37,487 nt of DNA, from the NCBI GenBank assembly GCA_022592435.1, contig JABYQS010000275.1, positions 1-37,487 of the forward strand, written 5' to 3'. Every line of letters starts with the position of its first letter. Position 1 is the stretch's first letter. The notes beneath the pieces were generated by a model. It was not told the DNA's origin. It worked only from the letters and a program-made list of their open reading frames with translations, and did not search any database. Position numbers and translations under genes: made by a program. Positions 1-11,567 of this stretch are shown here, piece by piece. This DNA is from Cerioporus squamosus. Lineage: Eukaryota > Basidiomycota > Agaricomycetes > Polyporales > Polyporaceae.

Positions 1-1
1 A

Positions 2-936
2 CGCCCGGACTGTTGTCCGGATTCTTGCCTTTTGAGGCATTGTGAGCCCCATCCGCCGGGCGCTTACACTGCCGACTTGGTTCGAGATGCTCGGTGGTTG
101 GAGGACCACATTGTTGAACTCGTCTACTACACCATGGATGCTCTGCCGGACACTCTACTACGACGAACACGCAACATCGAGCTCGATAGCCTGGAGCTGG
201 AACCTCTTCTGCAGAAGCGGAAGCAGAAGCTCCCAGGGCCAACCCTAAATGCCTTCCCCGCAATCCTCCAGGACGCCGCAAAGGACCGAGATTTCACCTT
301 ATTCTCGTCGCTCATACCAGCCATGGCCGCAGGATCGATTCACGAGGGTGGTTACCAGGGTTCTATTGAGGACAATGTTCTGGCAGCGGTGAGTTTCCCT
401 GTTCGTTCCTGTGTAACCACCACCAGCTGATATTAAATATTGTGACGTTACCTGTGCTAACGCAACTTCAGTGTAAGGACGCTAGTAAGGAAGACGCACG
501 TACCCGAACACGGTGGGCCTTTCCATTACATGGGGGCTGGCTGGAACATTGGGTCCTCGGGTGGGTCGACTACTCCGCGGGCGAGTACGGTATTGTCGAT
601 AGCATACCGGAGATCAACTCTAGTGATTGGGCAATACCAGTGAGTAATATTTGCCCTGTCTACAACACGCAGACTCACCTAGTCATCATAGCTCTTGCAG
701 ACTGGCGTTCAGTGCGTCCGAGCTGTGCTGGACATGCCAGACCTCAATTGGTCGGATTTCCGGTTCCGGTTGCGCTCACCTCGCCAGCTTGAATGACAAG
801 ACGACACATGGTCGTGTGGCCTATTCGTGATGATAGCCATGCAATGGTTTGTCGATCACTGGCAGGGTCCCCTCCTGGGGAGGAGCGCCAAAGAGCTAAT
901 TCGCGAGTCGGCGCTGGCTGCGCTGCTCAAGTTGCC
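2..936 (+). CDS. Ulp1-like cysteine protease exons (5' partial, one in-frame stop)
   Basis: Exons 2-388, 472-639 and 701-936 join in phase at GTGAGT...CAG introns. The frame is open to the window edge with no upstream ATG, so the true start lies outside. The product has the layout of a Ulp1/SENP C48 peptidase: a WLEDHI segment, then the catalytic His in LEHWVLGWVD (codon 547-549), the Asp in GIVDS (about 595) and the Gln/Cys box QDDTWSCGLF (Cys codon 815-817). Family members cleave SUMO-like tails, and related domains ride on several eukaryotic DNA transposons. TGA at 794-796 interrupts the frame two residues before the Cys box, so this copy is probably inactive unless the TGA is a sequencing error. 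The last exon splices in phase into the zinc-finger exon at 992, which suggests one large gene with the downstream transposase-like part. Confidence 0.72.
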
Positions 937-991
937 GTGAGTCAAGCCAGGCACAGCGGCGTTGTGTCCGGGTGCTGACACATCTAATCAG

Positions 992-3900
992 CTACAAGGT
1001 CAGAACCAAGACACAGAACAGCACAGGAGAGAAGGATATGCGCACCGAGGACTCCTCCAGTGAAGCTCAGGCGAGGGGCGATGTAGACGCAGTGAACGCG
1101 TGTGGTCTGGACATGATCCATAGCGGCGATGTAGCGGCGGTCGACGACGAGGTTTCTGCACATGTTGCCCCTGCCGAGCATGCTGGGACCTCACCGAGCT
1201 CTGAAACAAACGCAGATGTGGATGACGTACCTGCTGTACAGATACCTGCGGATGTTCCGGGTGTGAAGATCCCGTATATCTCTGGAAGAGTCCCTGGGAT
1301 CATGGTCATTCATCCTCAGCAAGAGACGAGAGGAGTGCAGAAGCGTCGACGTACGAAGAGTGACGAGGGTGAAGATCCGGCGACTTCAGCCGATGTGAAG
1401 GCGACGAAGAAGCCTCGCAAAGCTCCCCGGAGTGCTGAACAGCGCAGGGAGGCTTTGGAGTTGGACGAGTACACCATGGAGGTCGAGGCACATCGGGTGC
1501 TATGTCGAGGCTGCTGGGGTTGGATTGCGTTACACAAGAGTCGAACGTATGAGCCAGTAAACTGGGAGAAGCACCGCGGAAAGTGTCCCCAGATAACTGG
1601 GGTACTCCGGCGACGGGTAGGGACCATGAAGTCTCAAGAACGAGGGGAACAGGTGAGTGCCCGGGGTAGGGACGAGGTAGCAACATCACTTACCTTTGTC
1701 ACAGCCTCCAATCAACACACTAACGTCTTATCTTGCTCTTGGCAGACCCGGGCCCAGCGCAATGGCAACGGAGTTGGGGAGGGCATCTACACTGGACGAG
1801 GAGCCTTCCTCTATGGCAAACACAGCGACCTCGGTAACTTACCAGACCGAAGTCGTATCTGCGGTGCGTTGTCAGTGCGTCAGCTGAGGCGATTAGGGAA
1901 CTGACTGCGCACCTAGTCGAACTTGATCCTCAATTTCTTCCAGCCTCTTCCGAAGGGTGTTCGCCAAATGCAGCCATCTCAGCAGTGTGCTCCGGATCCC
2001 CCTGAGTTGAAGCCATGTCAGCACCTCACTGGCAAGGAATACGAAGAGTACATCCTTCGTACTCACACCCGATCCATCGGAGGTGTCTCTCCCAGTCTGC
2101 GCGGCCGTATCTCTCGTCAACTGTTCCCATACAAGAAGCTTCCACCACTGAAAGAAGAGAGGGACGATGAAGAGAAGGGTGAGGCAAACATCAAGGGAGA
2201 GATGCCGGACAGCGATGAAGTAAACAAAGAGCGAGAAGAAGGAAAATGGACTCAACATGAGAAAGATCGACTAGACCACGCTCTTCAGGCATGGGCGCGG
2301 TGGTCCGTGGACTACAAGCGGAGGTCGGTGAGGTCGACGCGTTGCGAGGGAACAACATCGAATAAGGACGGCGTGTGCGACGTGTGCCAGGACTTGCGCA
2401 GGAAGGACGAGGGATTCAAGCGAGTTCTGCGTCGGGTACGTACTAGCAGCTGATCCTGAGTGTGCAAGACTGACCAACGTGATGACTGAGTAGAAGAATG
2501 CGGAGGCATGCTTGCCTGAGGACGAGCAACATAAGGTGCACATTCAGCGCAAGAAGTTCGCACCACTGACGCTCAAGAACGCCGAAGCGCGCACCCTCAC
2601 ACCCTCGAGAGCAAGCTCAAGGATCCACTTCTATTCCAGGTCTACCAGAGGCTCGAACGGAATGACAGAACTGCTGCATTCCTGACTCTATATCAGCAAG
2701 CTCAGGAGGGCCTGCTTAAGGACCAGAAACTCTTCGAGGACGTCTGCAGCGTACTCGCTGATCAGGTACGCCGGGCGAACAGCGACAACCCCCACCTGAA
2801 GAAGGGTATCCGGTACACGTGCGACTACTTGAACTTCATGACTGTACTGCGGTCTCGGCCAAGCAGTTTGGGATCCTGACCTCCCAGTTAGGCGGCCCTA
2901 CAGCACGCACACTCAGGTATGTGTCATCTGAGTAGAAGGTGTTAGGTATTCTGACTTGAATGCTGTCAGATACGTCCTCAACCGTTCCCCGGATTGTCTG
3001 AACAACCCCGAGATCGAGTTTGAGAACGTCGCTCGTGTCAAGCGGGCCATAGACATCATGAAGTACACCGGCCCCGTAGCGGTCGCTGGAGACTGCACCA
3101 AGGTTCGTCAACGTCTGACGTACTCGAACGATTTTGGCAGCCATGTCCTTGGCTCTGCCCTCCCGCTTGAAGAGTGCGCAGTTGAGAACACCGAGGACAT
3201 TGAGAAGGTCATAAAGAAGGTGCACGAGCAGAAGGATCTTGCCACTCAAACGCGCGCAATCCTCATCAAGGTATGCATTATTCGTCTCTGTACATGACCC
3301 GCTAAATAGCTCTGTTACCTACAGATCCCACTACCACAGGCTCCTCCGATGGTTGTCGCCCTTCTCCCTACTAAAGGGAACGACGACGCCGTCAAGATCC
3401 ATGCACAACACATGCGACTGCTCAAGATGGCAAAGCAGCTCAATATGTTCATTATCTCGATGGCCTCTGATGGTGCCTCATCCGAGGTCGGAGCACAGGC
3501 CCTCATGGATGCTGAGCAGAGTTCCTTGCCACCACTGGTCTACGAATATCCTCTTTACGGAATCTACATCCGCGCACCTGTCTTTGAGACGACTGGGCCG
3601 CTGATTTCCGTTCAGGATCCCAACCATGCTCGAAAGACCTGCCGTAACCAGCCTCAGCACGGAACGCACGTTGCCTGCCTTGGGACGGGCTATTTTGTCA
3701 ACCGAACCCTCGTCGACCTGTACAAGACCGGCGCCACTGGTCTCATGCTTCGTGACGTGGAGAACGTCAACAAGCAAGATGACGGTGCCGCCAGGTGTAT
3801 GTTCCATGCAACAGCACTGGAAGCAATGACCTACATCGACGACAAGGGCGATATGCGTGTGCACAATGAGTTTCAAGGGTTCTTCGTCTACAACTTCGTC

Positions 3901-5883
3901 TTCGGTGCGCACTACATATATGTGCCCTCCGCTATTGGCTTACACTACACCCGCAGGTACTCTCTTTGAAGCATGGGACAACCGAGACATGTCCGCCGAT
4001 GAGCGGGTCCTTGCCGCCCTGCGCGCACGGATGTTCTTGGATACCTGGTCCAAACATATCGACGACCTCTCTCATCGGTTCCCGGACCTCTACAAGCGTC
4101 GCTACTCCTTCATTTCTCCCCAAAGCTTCAACATCTTCAATCGCCTCTGCGATTCCCTGGTGGCTCTCACCCTTGCCTACGCACGCTATCACTCCGACCA
4201 ACCATTCTTGCCCTGGCTATTGGGTACAGAATTCGTCGAACACTTCTTCGGCCTTGCGCGCACCTTACTCCCTGACTTCACTTATGCTGAGCTTCTAAAG
4301 CTTGTCAAGCATATCATGCTCAGACAGCACATCCTCCTGTCGGGTAAAGTCAAGGCGAAGAAGGAGCGAACATCTCGTTCCGGCTACTCTCTCGACTACG
4401 ACTCTACTCCCCTGACCCCGGAACAACTCTTGCGCGCGCGCGTTGTGATGCCGGTGGAACGGCTGAACAGGCTCGTCGAGATCGCATTCACCGAGGCAAC
4501 GCAAATCGCTAGACAACTCCTCGGTATTCCCGTCCCTTGCCCTGGTCCCAATGGGAGGCTGAGGCTTACTCCACTCCGTGCTCCGAAGGCACCACGCAAG
4601 GCCAAGAAGACTACACTCGAGGAGGAGGACAGTGAGTCAGAGCCAATGGACGACGACGATGTTGACCTTGAAGCCGACGACGAGGAGAATGACCCGGACA
4701 ATGAATCACCGTCTGTGCAGGATGAGGCTGCTTTGGGAGAGCGGGCAGGGGACGCCGCACACTACACGGCTCGATACGCTGCTCTCTTGGACGACTACGA
4801 GGACGTCCTCGAGGAGGTGCTCAAGGACTCCGACAGCGAGAATAACCTCACGGACGTTTCCTCTGCATCACAAGCTGGAGCGGCCGCTAGCGTTGCTCCG
4901 AAGAGCATGTCCACTTCCTCAGCATCTCCTCCCAGTCCCGAGCTTGCTGGTCTGCGCAGCAAGATTCTCGACGAGCGCAACCGGATCAGTGTTCGGCGGA
5001 TGGTTGAGCTGCGCAGGGCACTCCAGGGCACGACATCCACCAAGTCCGAACGAATCGTCGCTCTCGATCCCAAGTTCGCAGTGAACCGAATTCTGAAGCC
5101 GGACACCAAGATGTCGGTTCGCGAGGCTGCTCATAATGTCCGGGTCCTCCAGGATCTCACGGTCGGCGGCAGAGTGTCGAAGACTCCACGCGAGCTCCGC
5201 TGGCAGGAAACAGCAAAATTAGTGGCCAAGGTAGTGTCTGAGCAAGGTACTACTTGTTTCTCTTGTGTCGTGCATGAGTACTCACTTCATCTTCTCCCAG
5301 AACTGCCTAACCTGGCAAGCAAGAACGTCACCAAAGTGATTCCTCTACGCAAGGACTCTGTAGTCATTGTGCAGAACCCTGAGCGCATGTACGTGGGCGT
5401 TGTCTGCGACATAATCAAGAAAACGAGCGGGCGCAACGGGTCAATGGAGGAGCTGACTAGCTGCTCTGGCCTTGTTGCTCTTGCCGTGCAAGTATATCTG
5501 CCCGTCGGCATGGTAAGCACTCAGCATTGCTATTATCCCCAGAAATTCTACTAACCATATAATAGTCTACTACGGATGGTAATGAGAACAAGAATCCGTT
5601 CGACCAGTACTTGGAGGATGACACCGCTGCAGTACCCGCATTCTCATGTGTCGGCCCTGGATCAATCACGCTGCGTACCCGGGCTGTTGCGTCCCAACTG
5701 CTCTACCACCTAGGACCGGATGCCTTTGTGGGCCAACCCGAGGCTGTTACTCTTAAGCCATTTGCCGCTGCACGTTGGCGGGCATTGGCTAAACGGCGTG
5801 TGCAGGAGCAGCTAGTGGCGGCGGAGGCGGCAAAGGCGGCAAAGGCAAAGGCTCCAGCAAAGAGGTCCTCGAAGAAGAAGTAG
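992..5883 (+). pseudogene. zinc finger plus large RNase H-like transposase-like protein, frameshifted
   Basis: Exons 992-1652, 1705-1863, 1944-2435, 2494-2916, 2970-3270, 3325-3904, 3957-5246, 5301-5512 and 5566-5883 follow consistent short introns. The first holds a Cys2...His-Cys finger (CRGCWGW...WEKHRGKC, about 1503-1586); the third has another Cys cluster (RCEGTT...GVCDVCQ). The core has conserved-looking blocks SDGASSE (about 3465), QDPNHARKTCRNQ (about 3615), RDVENVNKQDDGAA and GTEFVEHFFGLAR (about 4225). Their acidic residues fit a DDE/RNase H transposase fold, perhaps P-element/THAP9-like or related to fungal KDZ/Plavaka elements. That is inference. An acidic Ser/Glu/Asp stretch (4620-4850) and a Lys/Ala tail follow. 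Exon 2494-2916 needs frame changes near 2600 and 2855 to stay open, so the copy looks dead or mis-assembled. Confidence 0.65.
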
Positions 5884-6242
5884 GCTTAAGATTAGATGAA
5901 GAACATGTATCATAGATATATACTGTATTACTAGCACAAAGAGAAGCAGTTTGTCGTTCAGAACTGCGGGAAACTTCGTCCGCCTCCTGGGTGTTGAGTA
6001 TAGCGTGACAGTTCCGTAACACTGAGGTTACATGTGTGACATTTGTCACAATCCTTGTCCGGGTTTGCATATATTATTACCATATTGGGATGCATACCCG
6101 AGGCCAAAAATGGGGGTCGAACCTGGACAGGCATTGGGCTAGTTGCCCGGGTCCTCTTCAGTGTTGGGTGCAGGACTGCAGATAAGTAGACAAGTGATGA
6201 GTACGATAGATCTTGTGCGATGAATACTAACGAAAGACTTAC
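5884..6242. other. gene-free gap between two elements
   Basis: This is AT-richer 3' flank of the Ulp1/transposase gene running up to the truncated end of the first hAT copy. I see no ORF, no hAT C-terminal exon and no clear inverted repeat. The 3' end of the upstream element and the deletion breakpoint of the hAT must both lie here, but no duplication marks either one. Confidence 0.5.
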
Positions 6243-8516
6243 TCATCGCGATGCGGTAGATGACTGTGTCGTCGGTTCAGTTATAATAGATGTTGAGGAC
6301 GGTCTTGCCGAGGCTAGCTGCAGCGCGCACAGCAGCAGGGAGGTCGAGGTCGATAGCGAAGTCAGCGAGTTTTGAGTCCATGTGGTCCATTGCCAGGATC
6401 ACAGTCGCCAGGTTCGGGGTGCCGTCACGAGAGAAGAATTTGGTAGCATCGTCGAAGAGCTGAGAGGGCAGAGGAAAGCGTGAGCGAGCAGTGGATGCGA
6501 GGCAAGGACGTCAGCGAGCGGCACAAGGCCAGCATGAGCCCAAAGAGGCAAGTGATGCGTGAGGGGCACTGAAGGAGGGCGCACGGACCTTCAACACGTC
6601 GCGCAAGTGCTTCGCTATCTCCCACTCCTCCCTCGTTAGCTCTAGGTCACGGAACCCCTTGTCCAAGTCGCCGGTCATTCTCTCTATCGCTTTCTGGTAC
6701 TCCAAGGCGACGTCGAGCATTCGGAAGGTCGAATTCCACCGGGTACGCACATCGCGCGGCAAGACGCGCTTTGGGAGGCCAAGTTCGTTGAGCAGGTCGT
6801 ACCAGGCGGGGAGGCTGACGGTGGACGAGTGCAGGATCTTCTGGGCGAGGGTCCGGAGCTGTGAGCAGTGTGAGCCAGCAACAGGTGAGTCAGAATTGTC
6901 TGAACATCGCACCTTCGTGAGGAGAAGCTTGACGGTGGGGATACCGGCGTGCAGGTCCTCACGGACCTCTTCATCAAGCTCATCCTCAGTGTCCACGAGT
7001 CCGTCCATGTCATCGTCACCTGCGTCGTCCCCGCCAGCAGCCAGATCAAGCCCATCATCAAGATCGAGTCCCTCCATCAACGATTCGATGGCGGCTTCAG
7101 CCTTGGTAAGTTCCTCGCCCTGCTTCTTCTTCTCCACGTCAAACGGCTTCAAGACTGCCTTTGCGCACATGTTCAGGATGTGGTCGAAGCACCGGCCCCG
7201 CGTAGAGGCACCCGCGAAGCTCTCCACGCGCTTCTTGAGTTCCTCGACCATGGTATCGTTCAGCGTGGCGTTATCTGCGGTGACACCCAAGATCTGCGTA
7301 CCGGTAAGTACGCCTTCGTATACAGGACATATGAAGCCTGGACGCTGACCTTTTCTGTGACCCTGAACCCATTCATCATCTCATGGAACACCCGCACCAT
7401 CATCTCGCCGGTGTGTGACTCCGCGACCTCGACAACATCAAGCAGGAACAACAGCGGCTCGCCATTGTGATGAAGATGAACAGCGAAGGCGATGAGAGCC
7501 TTGTGGTTCGGCGACGTCCAAGCATCCATAGTGTAATTCAATTCCCCGTCGAAGTCCTATGCCATACTGGTAAGCCGAAGTTCTCCGTCACATGCTGATC
7601 ACGACTCACCTGCAGCATCTTAGTGATCCGGGTCCGGCACCGCTCGAATACGCGCTGTACATCCCGCGAGACCGTCTTTGGCAACGGCAGCTGGTACTCC
7701 GGCCGGCCGGTCTTCATCAACATGACGAACACTCAGTCTGTCACGATGTCGTAAGGGCGATAGTTTTCCGCAACCCAGCGCACGATCCACGCGCTGGTCC
7801 CAGGTCAGTGTTCCATCAGATCATCATGTGTCGACGTACTCACCGGGTTTCCATGGCCGTGTGGTTCCGCGTAGAAAACTTAACCTTTCCCTTTCCGTTA
7901 CGCTCGAAGAAGTCCGTGATTGTACCTGTCCGTCCGAACGCCTCAACCCCGGGGCGCGCAGCCGTGGCATTCCCCATCTGTTGGGCCTCAGCAAGGATGT
8001 CGGTGCCCCAGCAAGACTCCACATGGCGGCGGAGGTTGTGCGTTGATGTTTTGTCCTGTGTGTGCGTCCAGCGAGTGGCACTGTAAGTGCATCCGGGTTT
8101 TGCGCATTCGAAGCCGTAGCCGACATGTCCATCGTCCCGCACGATCTTGATGTCGGGCTTGTAGAAGGCGTACACGGCGGCGTTCCACCGCTTCTTTTTC
8201 TCCTCTTTCCGCATGTCTCAGTGGTGTCTCGGACATAATAGTTAGTTTACGTACCAAGCTTCTCCTCCTCGGTCTTCTCACGTGGCTTCTCGACCTCGTC
8301 TTCTGACCCACTGGGGATCTCGATGGGTTCAGTAGACTTAGTCGTGTTTGATCCGGCGACTGAGGCACTGTCCGAGCCGCTGTCCGAGCTGTCGTCCGTG
8401 ACCTTCAACTTCTTGCGCCGTGTGATGCGAAGCTTGTCAGATAGATTAGATGCCTTACGCTTGACGGCCTTGACGGCCTTTTCGGCGGCTGCCTTGAGCT
8501 TCTTTGGTGGCCCCAT
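6243..8516 (-). pseudogene. hAT transposase with BED zinc finger, 3'-truncated (copy 1)
   Basis: Seven minus-strand exons: 8516-8255, 8216-7844, 7793-7610, 7556-7350, 7293-6913, 6858-6589 and 6459-6243. Exon 1 (ATG at 8516) is Lys-rich and nuclear-targeting in character. Exon 2 is a BED finger (FECAKPGC...HNLRRHVESC). Later exons carry classic hAT blocks: TVSRDVQRVF, DAWTSPNHKALIAF, SHTGEMMV, TADNATLNDTM, RCFDHILN and TRWNSTFRML, with an Asp-rich insert. hAT enzymes excise by hairpin formation and leave 8-bp duplications. TGA at 7735-7733 (where relatives usually have Trp) and TGA at 6279-6277 break the frame. The final exon ends at a good GTAAGT donor (6242), but the exons for the C-terminal dimerisation domain are absent. 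The copy is therefore truncated and dead. I could not identify its terminal repeats. Confidence 0.85.
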
Positions 8517-9339
8517 CAGGGATGGTTTGGTTGGCAGCCCTGTTGCGTGGACTTCGTGTATAGGTTGCCTTGCTTACCTCATCTCCGTATCTGGCAACAA
8601 CTATACAGTTCTATCAATCCTTCCGGGGAACTCCGGGAAGCGTGTAAATGTGTGCTTTAAGTCAGCAATAAGTGCAATAATTGAACTTATAATTATGTCC
8701 TGCCACTGCTGGGAATGCCACCTGTCAGGGAAGCGTATAGTAAGGGTATAAGGGTAGCTGGATGGCTACCCTGACCCCTACCCCTGTGTACCCTACCCTC
8801 GTACCCTCGAGGGCCACCGAGACCCCTGTCATGCACTACGTTCAATGCCATCTCATGTCAAAGTGTGGCCCAAGCGGGCCAGTGCGCAGTGCCACTTAAC
8901 CACACGCTTTGGGTGCAAGTGAGTTACCACTTTGCTTTGGGCGTGCGCTGCTCATGCTGCCGCCGCCGCTTTGTCCAAAAGACATGTGTCGAAGCGAAGG
9001 CCCTACCTATGCTGCTGCAGTCCAAGGAAGAACACGATAAATGAGCCGTGTCTCATGACTTGAGTACGTCTCCTGTCTCCTGTCAATCTCATGTCCAAGG
9101 CCGCTCATAGTTTATTCTCTACCCATCTGTCCTCTATCGGCTCTGCTTCATAGGTCTGTACTCTATGCTTTCTACATGTCGCAGAGCATCCATCTCACTG
9201 TTGTTCTACTGTAGATGAGCCTCACCTTACCCTCCGCTGCCGCGCTGCTGCCTCCACCTGCCACAGACACTTGGCCTATTGGGCCCATCTCCACACCATC
9301 TCTTACATGGGGTGCCTGTCGCCATGGCCATGAGCATAA
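8517..9339. other. gap between hAT copy 1 and Helitron
   Basis: No gene is supported here. The stretch should hold the 5' leader and terminal repeat of hAT copy 1 and the unmarked 5' end (TC...) of the Helitron. An ACCCT/AGGGT-rich patch lies at 8744-8812. Short G/C palindromes such as GGCCCAAGCGGGCC (about 8869) occur further right. Confidence 0.45.
8751..8772. repeat. perfect 8-bp inverted repeat (AGGGTAGC / GCTACCCT)
   Basis: AGGGTAGC at 8751-8758 and its complement at 8765-8772 flank a 6-nt loop. They sit in a cluster of ACCCT/TACCC words reaching about 8812. It lies 235 bp upstream of the hAT copy 1 ATG, where a subterminal transposase-binding region would be expected. The function is inferred only. 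Confidence 0.4.
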
Positions 9340-11514
9340 TGCTCGACATGTGGAGTGAAGCTCCTTACCGGAGAAGACTCCGGCTTCTGCTGTGGTCCTG
9401 GAGGCTCGAAATTCTCCACGGTCGCTCCCCTGCCTCCTCTCCCTCTTCAGTATGCGGCTTTCATAAACCACCGGAAGATCTCATTGCTCTCCCGCATTCT
9501 CAACCTCGTGTTTTCGCTCGCATCGCTGGAGATCACTGCCGAGTTTCCAAAGGTCAACGGTCCACCTGGCTTTATGGCTATCCAGGGGCGTGTCTACCAC
9601 AGGGTGTGGCCCGACCACCGCAACTCTGCCGTACGTTGGCTACTGTACGACGGCTTCATGCGCTCGCTTGCCCCCCACCAGAAGTGGGCTGATATTCCTC
9701 TGGATGGCTGGATCAATGCCATGACGGCCGCCCTTGACGCTCATAACCCATTCATTCGACACCTCCGCCTCCTCAGCCAACTCGATCCTGCAGTATGTCC
9801 CACTGCGGAACTCGTGCTTCATGATACCGGCTCTTCCCCGGAGGTTGCTGCGGTTATGTGTTCTCATAACACATCCAAGTCGCAGATCAAGTTGCGCTCC
9901 ATTGTCATCTCATGCACCAACTCCCAGACCTGTCGTATCCCCATCACTAGCCGTATGTGGGAGCCTCTTGCTTACCCGCTCTTCTTTCCCGCCAGTACCC
10001 TTGGCTGGAGGATCGCAGGCCATGACGGCAACTACACAGACTAGTCTGCATCCACAGCACGTGGTGGTGGTGAGCCCGAGTGCACCCAGATGTGGCATTA
10101 TCGTGCTCGCCTCCTTCGCGAACCTCGCTTTTCGATCTTTGGTTACCTCACGAACGAGTACGCTGTCGATATGTTCAGCCGCAACCTCGAGGCGCGCTTG
10201 AACTACATCCGTGCCAACCAGGTTCGCATACAGAAGGAGGACGCAGAGCTGATGGGCACCGACGTCGTCTCCGACAATGAGAACATCTACCTCCCTGCGT
10301 CATTCCTTGGGTCAGCGCGCTGGGCTTCTGAACAGATCGCCGACTCCCTCGCAATCGCAGCCACATTTGGCCCACCCACCTTCTTCCTCACCATGATGTG
10401 CAACGGACAGTGGCCAGAGATTCAGTCTCAGCTCTGGGAAGGCCAAGACTGCTACGACACACCTGTGGTTGTGTGCCGGGTCTTCAGGCGCAAGCTCATT
10501 CTGCTCGAGAAGACACTCAAGACCATGTTTCCCAACGCCGGACCTCTGTTGTACATGGTCCATTGCATTGAATTCCAGAAGCGTGGCATGCCACACGCTC
10601 ATATCCTCGTCAAGTTTGCTTCAGACTGTCTGAAACCTGCCGACATCGACAGAATCATTTCCGCCGAGATGCCCGATGACCCAGAGGATGCTCGCCTCAT
10701 CCAGCAGTTTATGATTCATCATCATCCTGCTGAGGACAAGCCACCATCAAAGTACTGTCAATGCATACTCGAAGATGGGGAGACGCGTGTATGTCGCTTT
10801 GACTACCCGAAGCCTATCATTCTGGAGACGTACATTGACCATGCTGGATGTGTTCACTATCGCCGGCGTAAGGAGACAGATGCGATGGTGGTGCCACACT
10901 GCCTTGCGCTCCTGAGGAAGTTCAAGTGCCATTTGAACTTCGAGGCTGCGAGCTCGTCCCACCTCTTCCAATATCTCTTCAAATATATCAATAAAGGTAC
11001 GTCTAAGCCGCATATGCTTTGTTCTTCAGCCGTTCACCTTGCTTACATCTCTTCACGTGCATAGGGCCTGATCGTGCTAAGTTCTGCGTGTTCACGGCCC
11101 AGGATGATGACGTCGAGCCAATAGACGAGACCGATGAATACTGCGCCGCCCGCTATCTGTCTGCGGGAGAAGCTGTCTGGCGGATACTCGGCTTCCACAT
11201 CACAAAGAAGGAACCTGGCGTGACATCGCTTCCTGTACACCTACCAACCCGCTCCACCGTCCACCGCCAGTATGCACGCCGTGGCCGTGACAGTACCCAG
11301 TCGCTCTCGCAATTTGAGCGATACCTCTGTCGACCTTCAGGATCATTCCTCGACTGGGACAGTATCGAGCGCACCTTCGCCTCACTCACGTACGCAGAAT
11401 ACTACTCGCTCTTTCGGACTGCAAAGTACAACCCAGAGAAGAGCAGACAGGCGAACTACTACGAGGAGAGCGACCTTGGTGATGGGGTCATATGGCTACA
11501 AGTCATCCACCGAC
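9340..11514 (+). pseudogene. Helitron Rep (HUH/Y2) half of the helicase protein
   Basis: An N-terminal Cys cluster (CSTCGVK...GFCC) leads into GRVYHRVWPD, then TAG at 10042-10044 in an otherwise continuous frame. The Helitron-like N domain follows: FGYLTNEYAVDMF, ENIYLPASFLGSARW, PTFFLTMMCNGQWPEIQ. The Rep metal-binding HUH motif is FQKRGMPHAHILVKF (about 10573-10617). The paired catalytic tyrosines are in YLFKYINKG. An intron (10997-11064) interrupts the gene directly after the tyrosine motif and splices GGG cleanly into PDRAK. The protein nicks DNA and starts rolling-circle transposition. The reading frame runs up to the hAT insertion at 11514 and resumes in phase at 18352. Confidence 0.85.
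11507..11514. repeat. left 8-bp target-site duplication of the hAT element (CCACCGAC)
   Basis: CCACCGAC directly precedes the left terminal repeat. The partner at 18344-18351 is CCGCCGAC, with one mismatch. Length 8 is diagnostic for hAT insertion, and the single difference suggests an insertion that is not brand new. Confidence 0.85.
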
Positions 11515-11552
11515 TAAGGCTGAGCACGGATCTACCCGTGGGTTATCTGGAC

Positions 11553-11567
11553 CCGGACCTACGGGTT
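11553..11567 (+). repeat. subterminal 15-bp repeat, left copy (CCGGACCTACGGGTT)
   Basis: An identical 15-mer occurs at 18271-18285 in the same orientation near the other end of the hAT. The copies lie 38 bp and 58 bp from their termini. hAT transposases bind short subterminal repeats, so this is a plausible binding site. Confidence 0.6.

Noticed and set aside
6090..6150. GGGGGTCGAACCTGG, similar to a tRNA T-arm
   Set aside because: The T-loop consensus TTCGA is not met on this strand and no acceptor, D or anticodon arms can be built around it.
6659..7470. overlapping plus-strand ORFs of 170-230 codons
   Set aside because: They are exact antisense of hAT transposase exons; Ser-rich runs mirror the Asp-rich insert on the minus strand.
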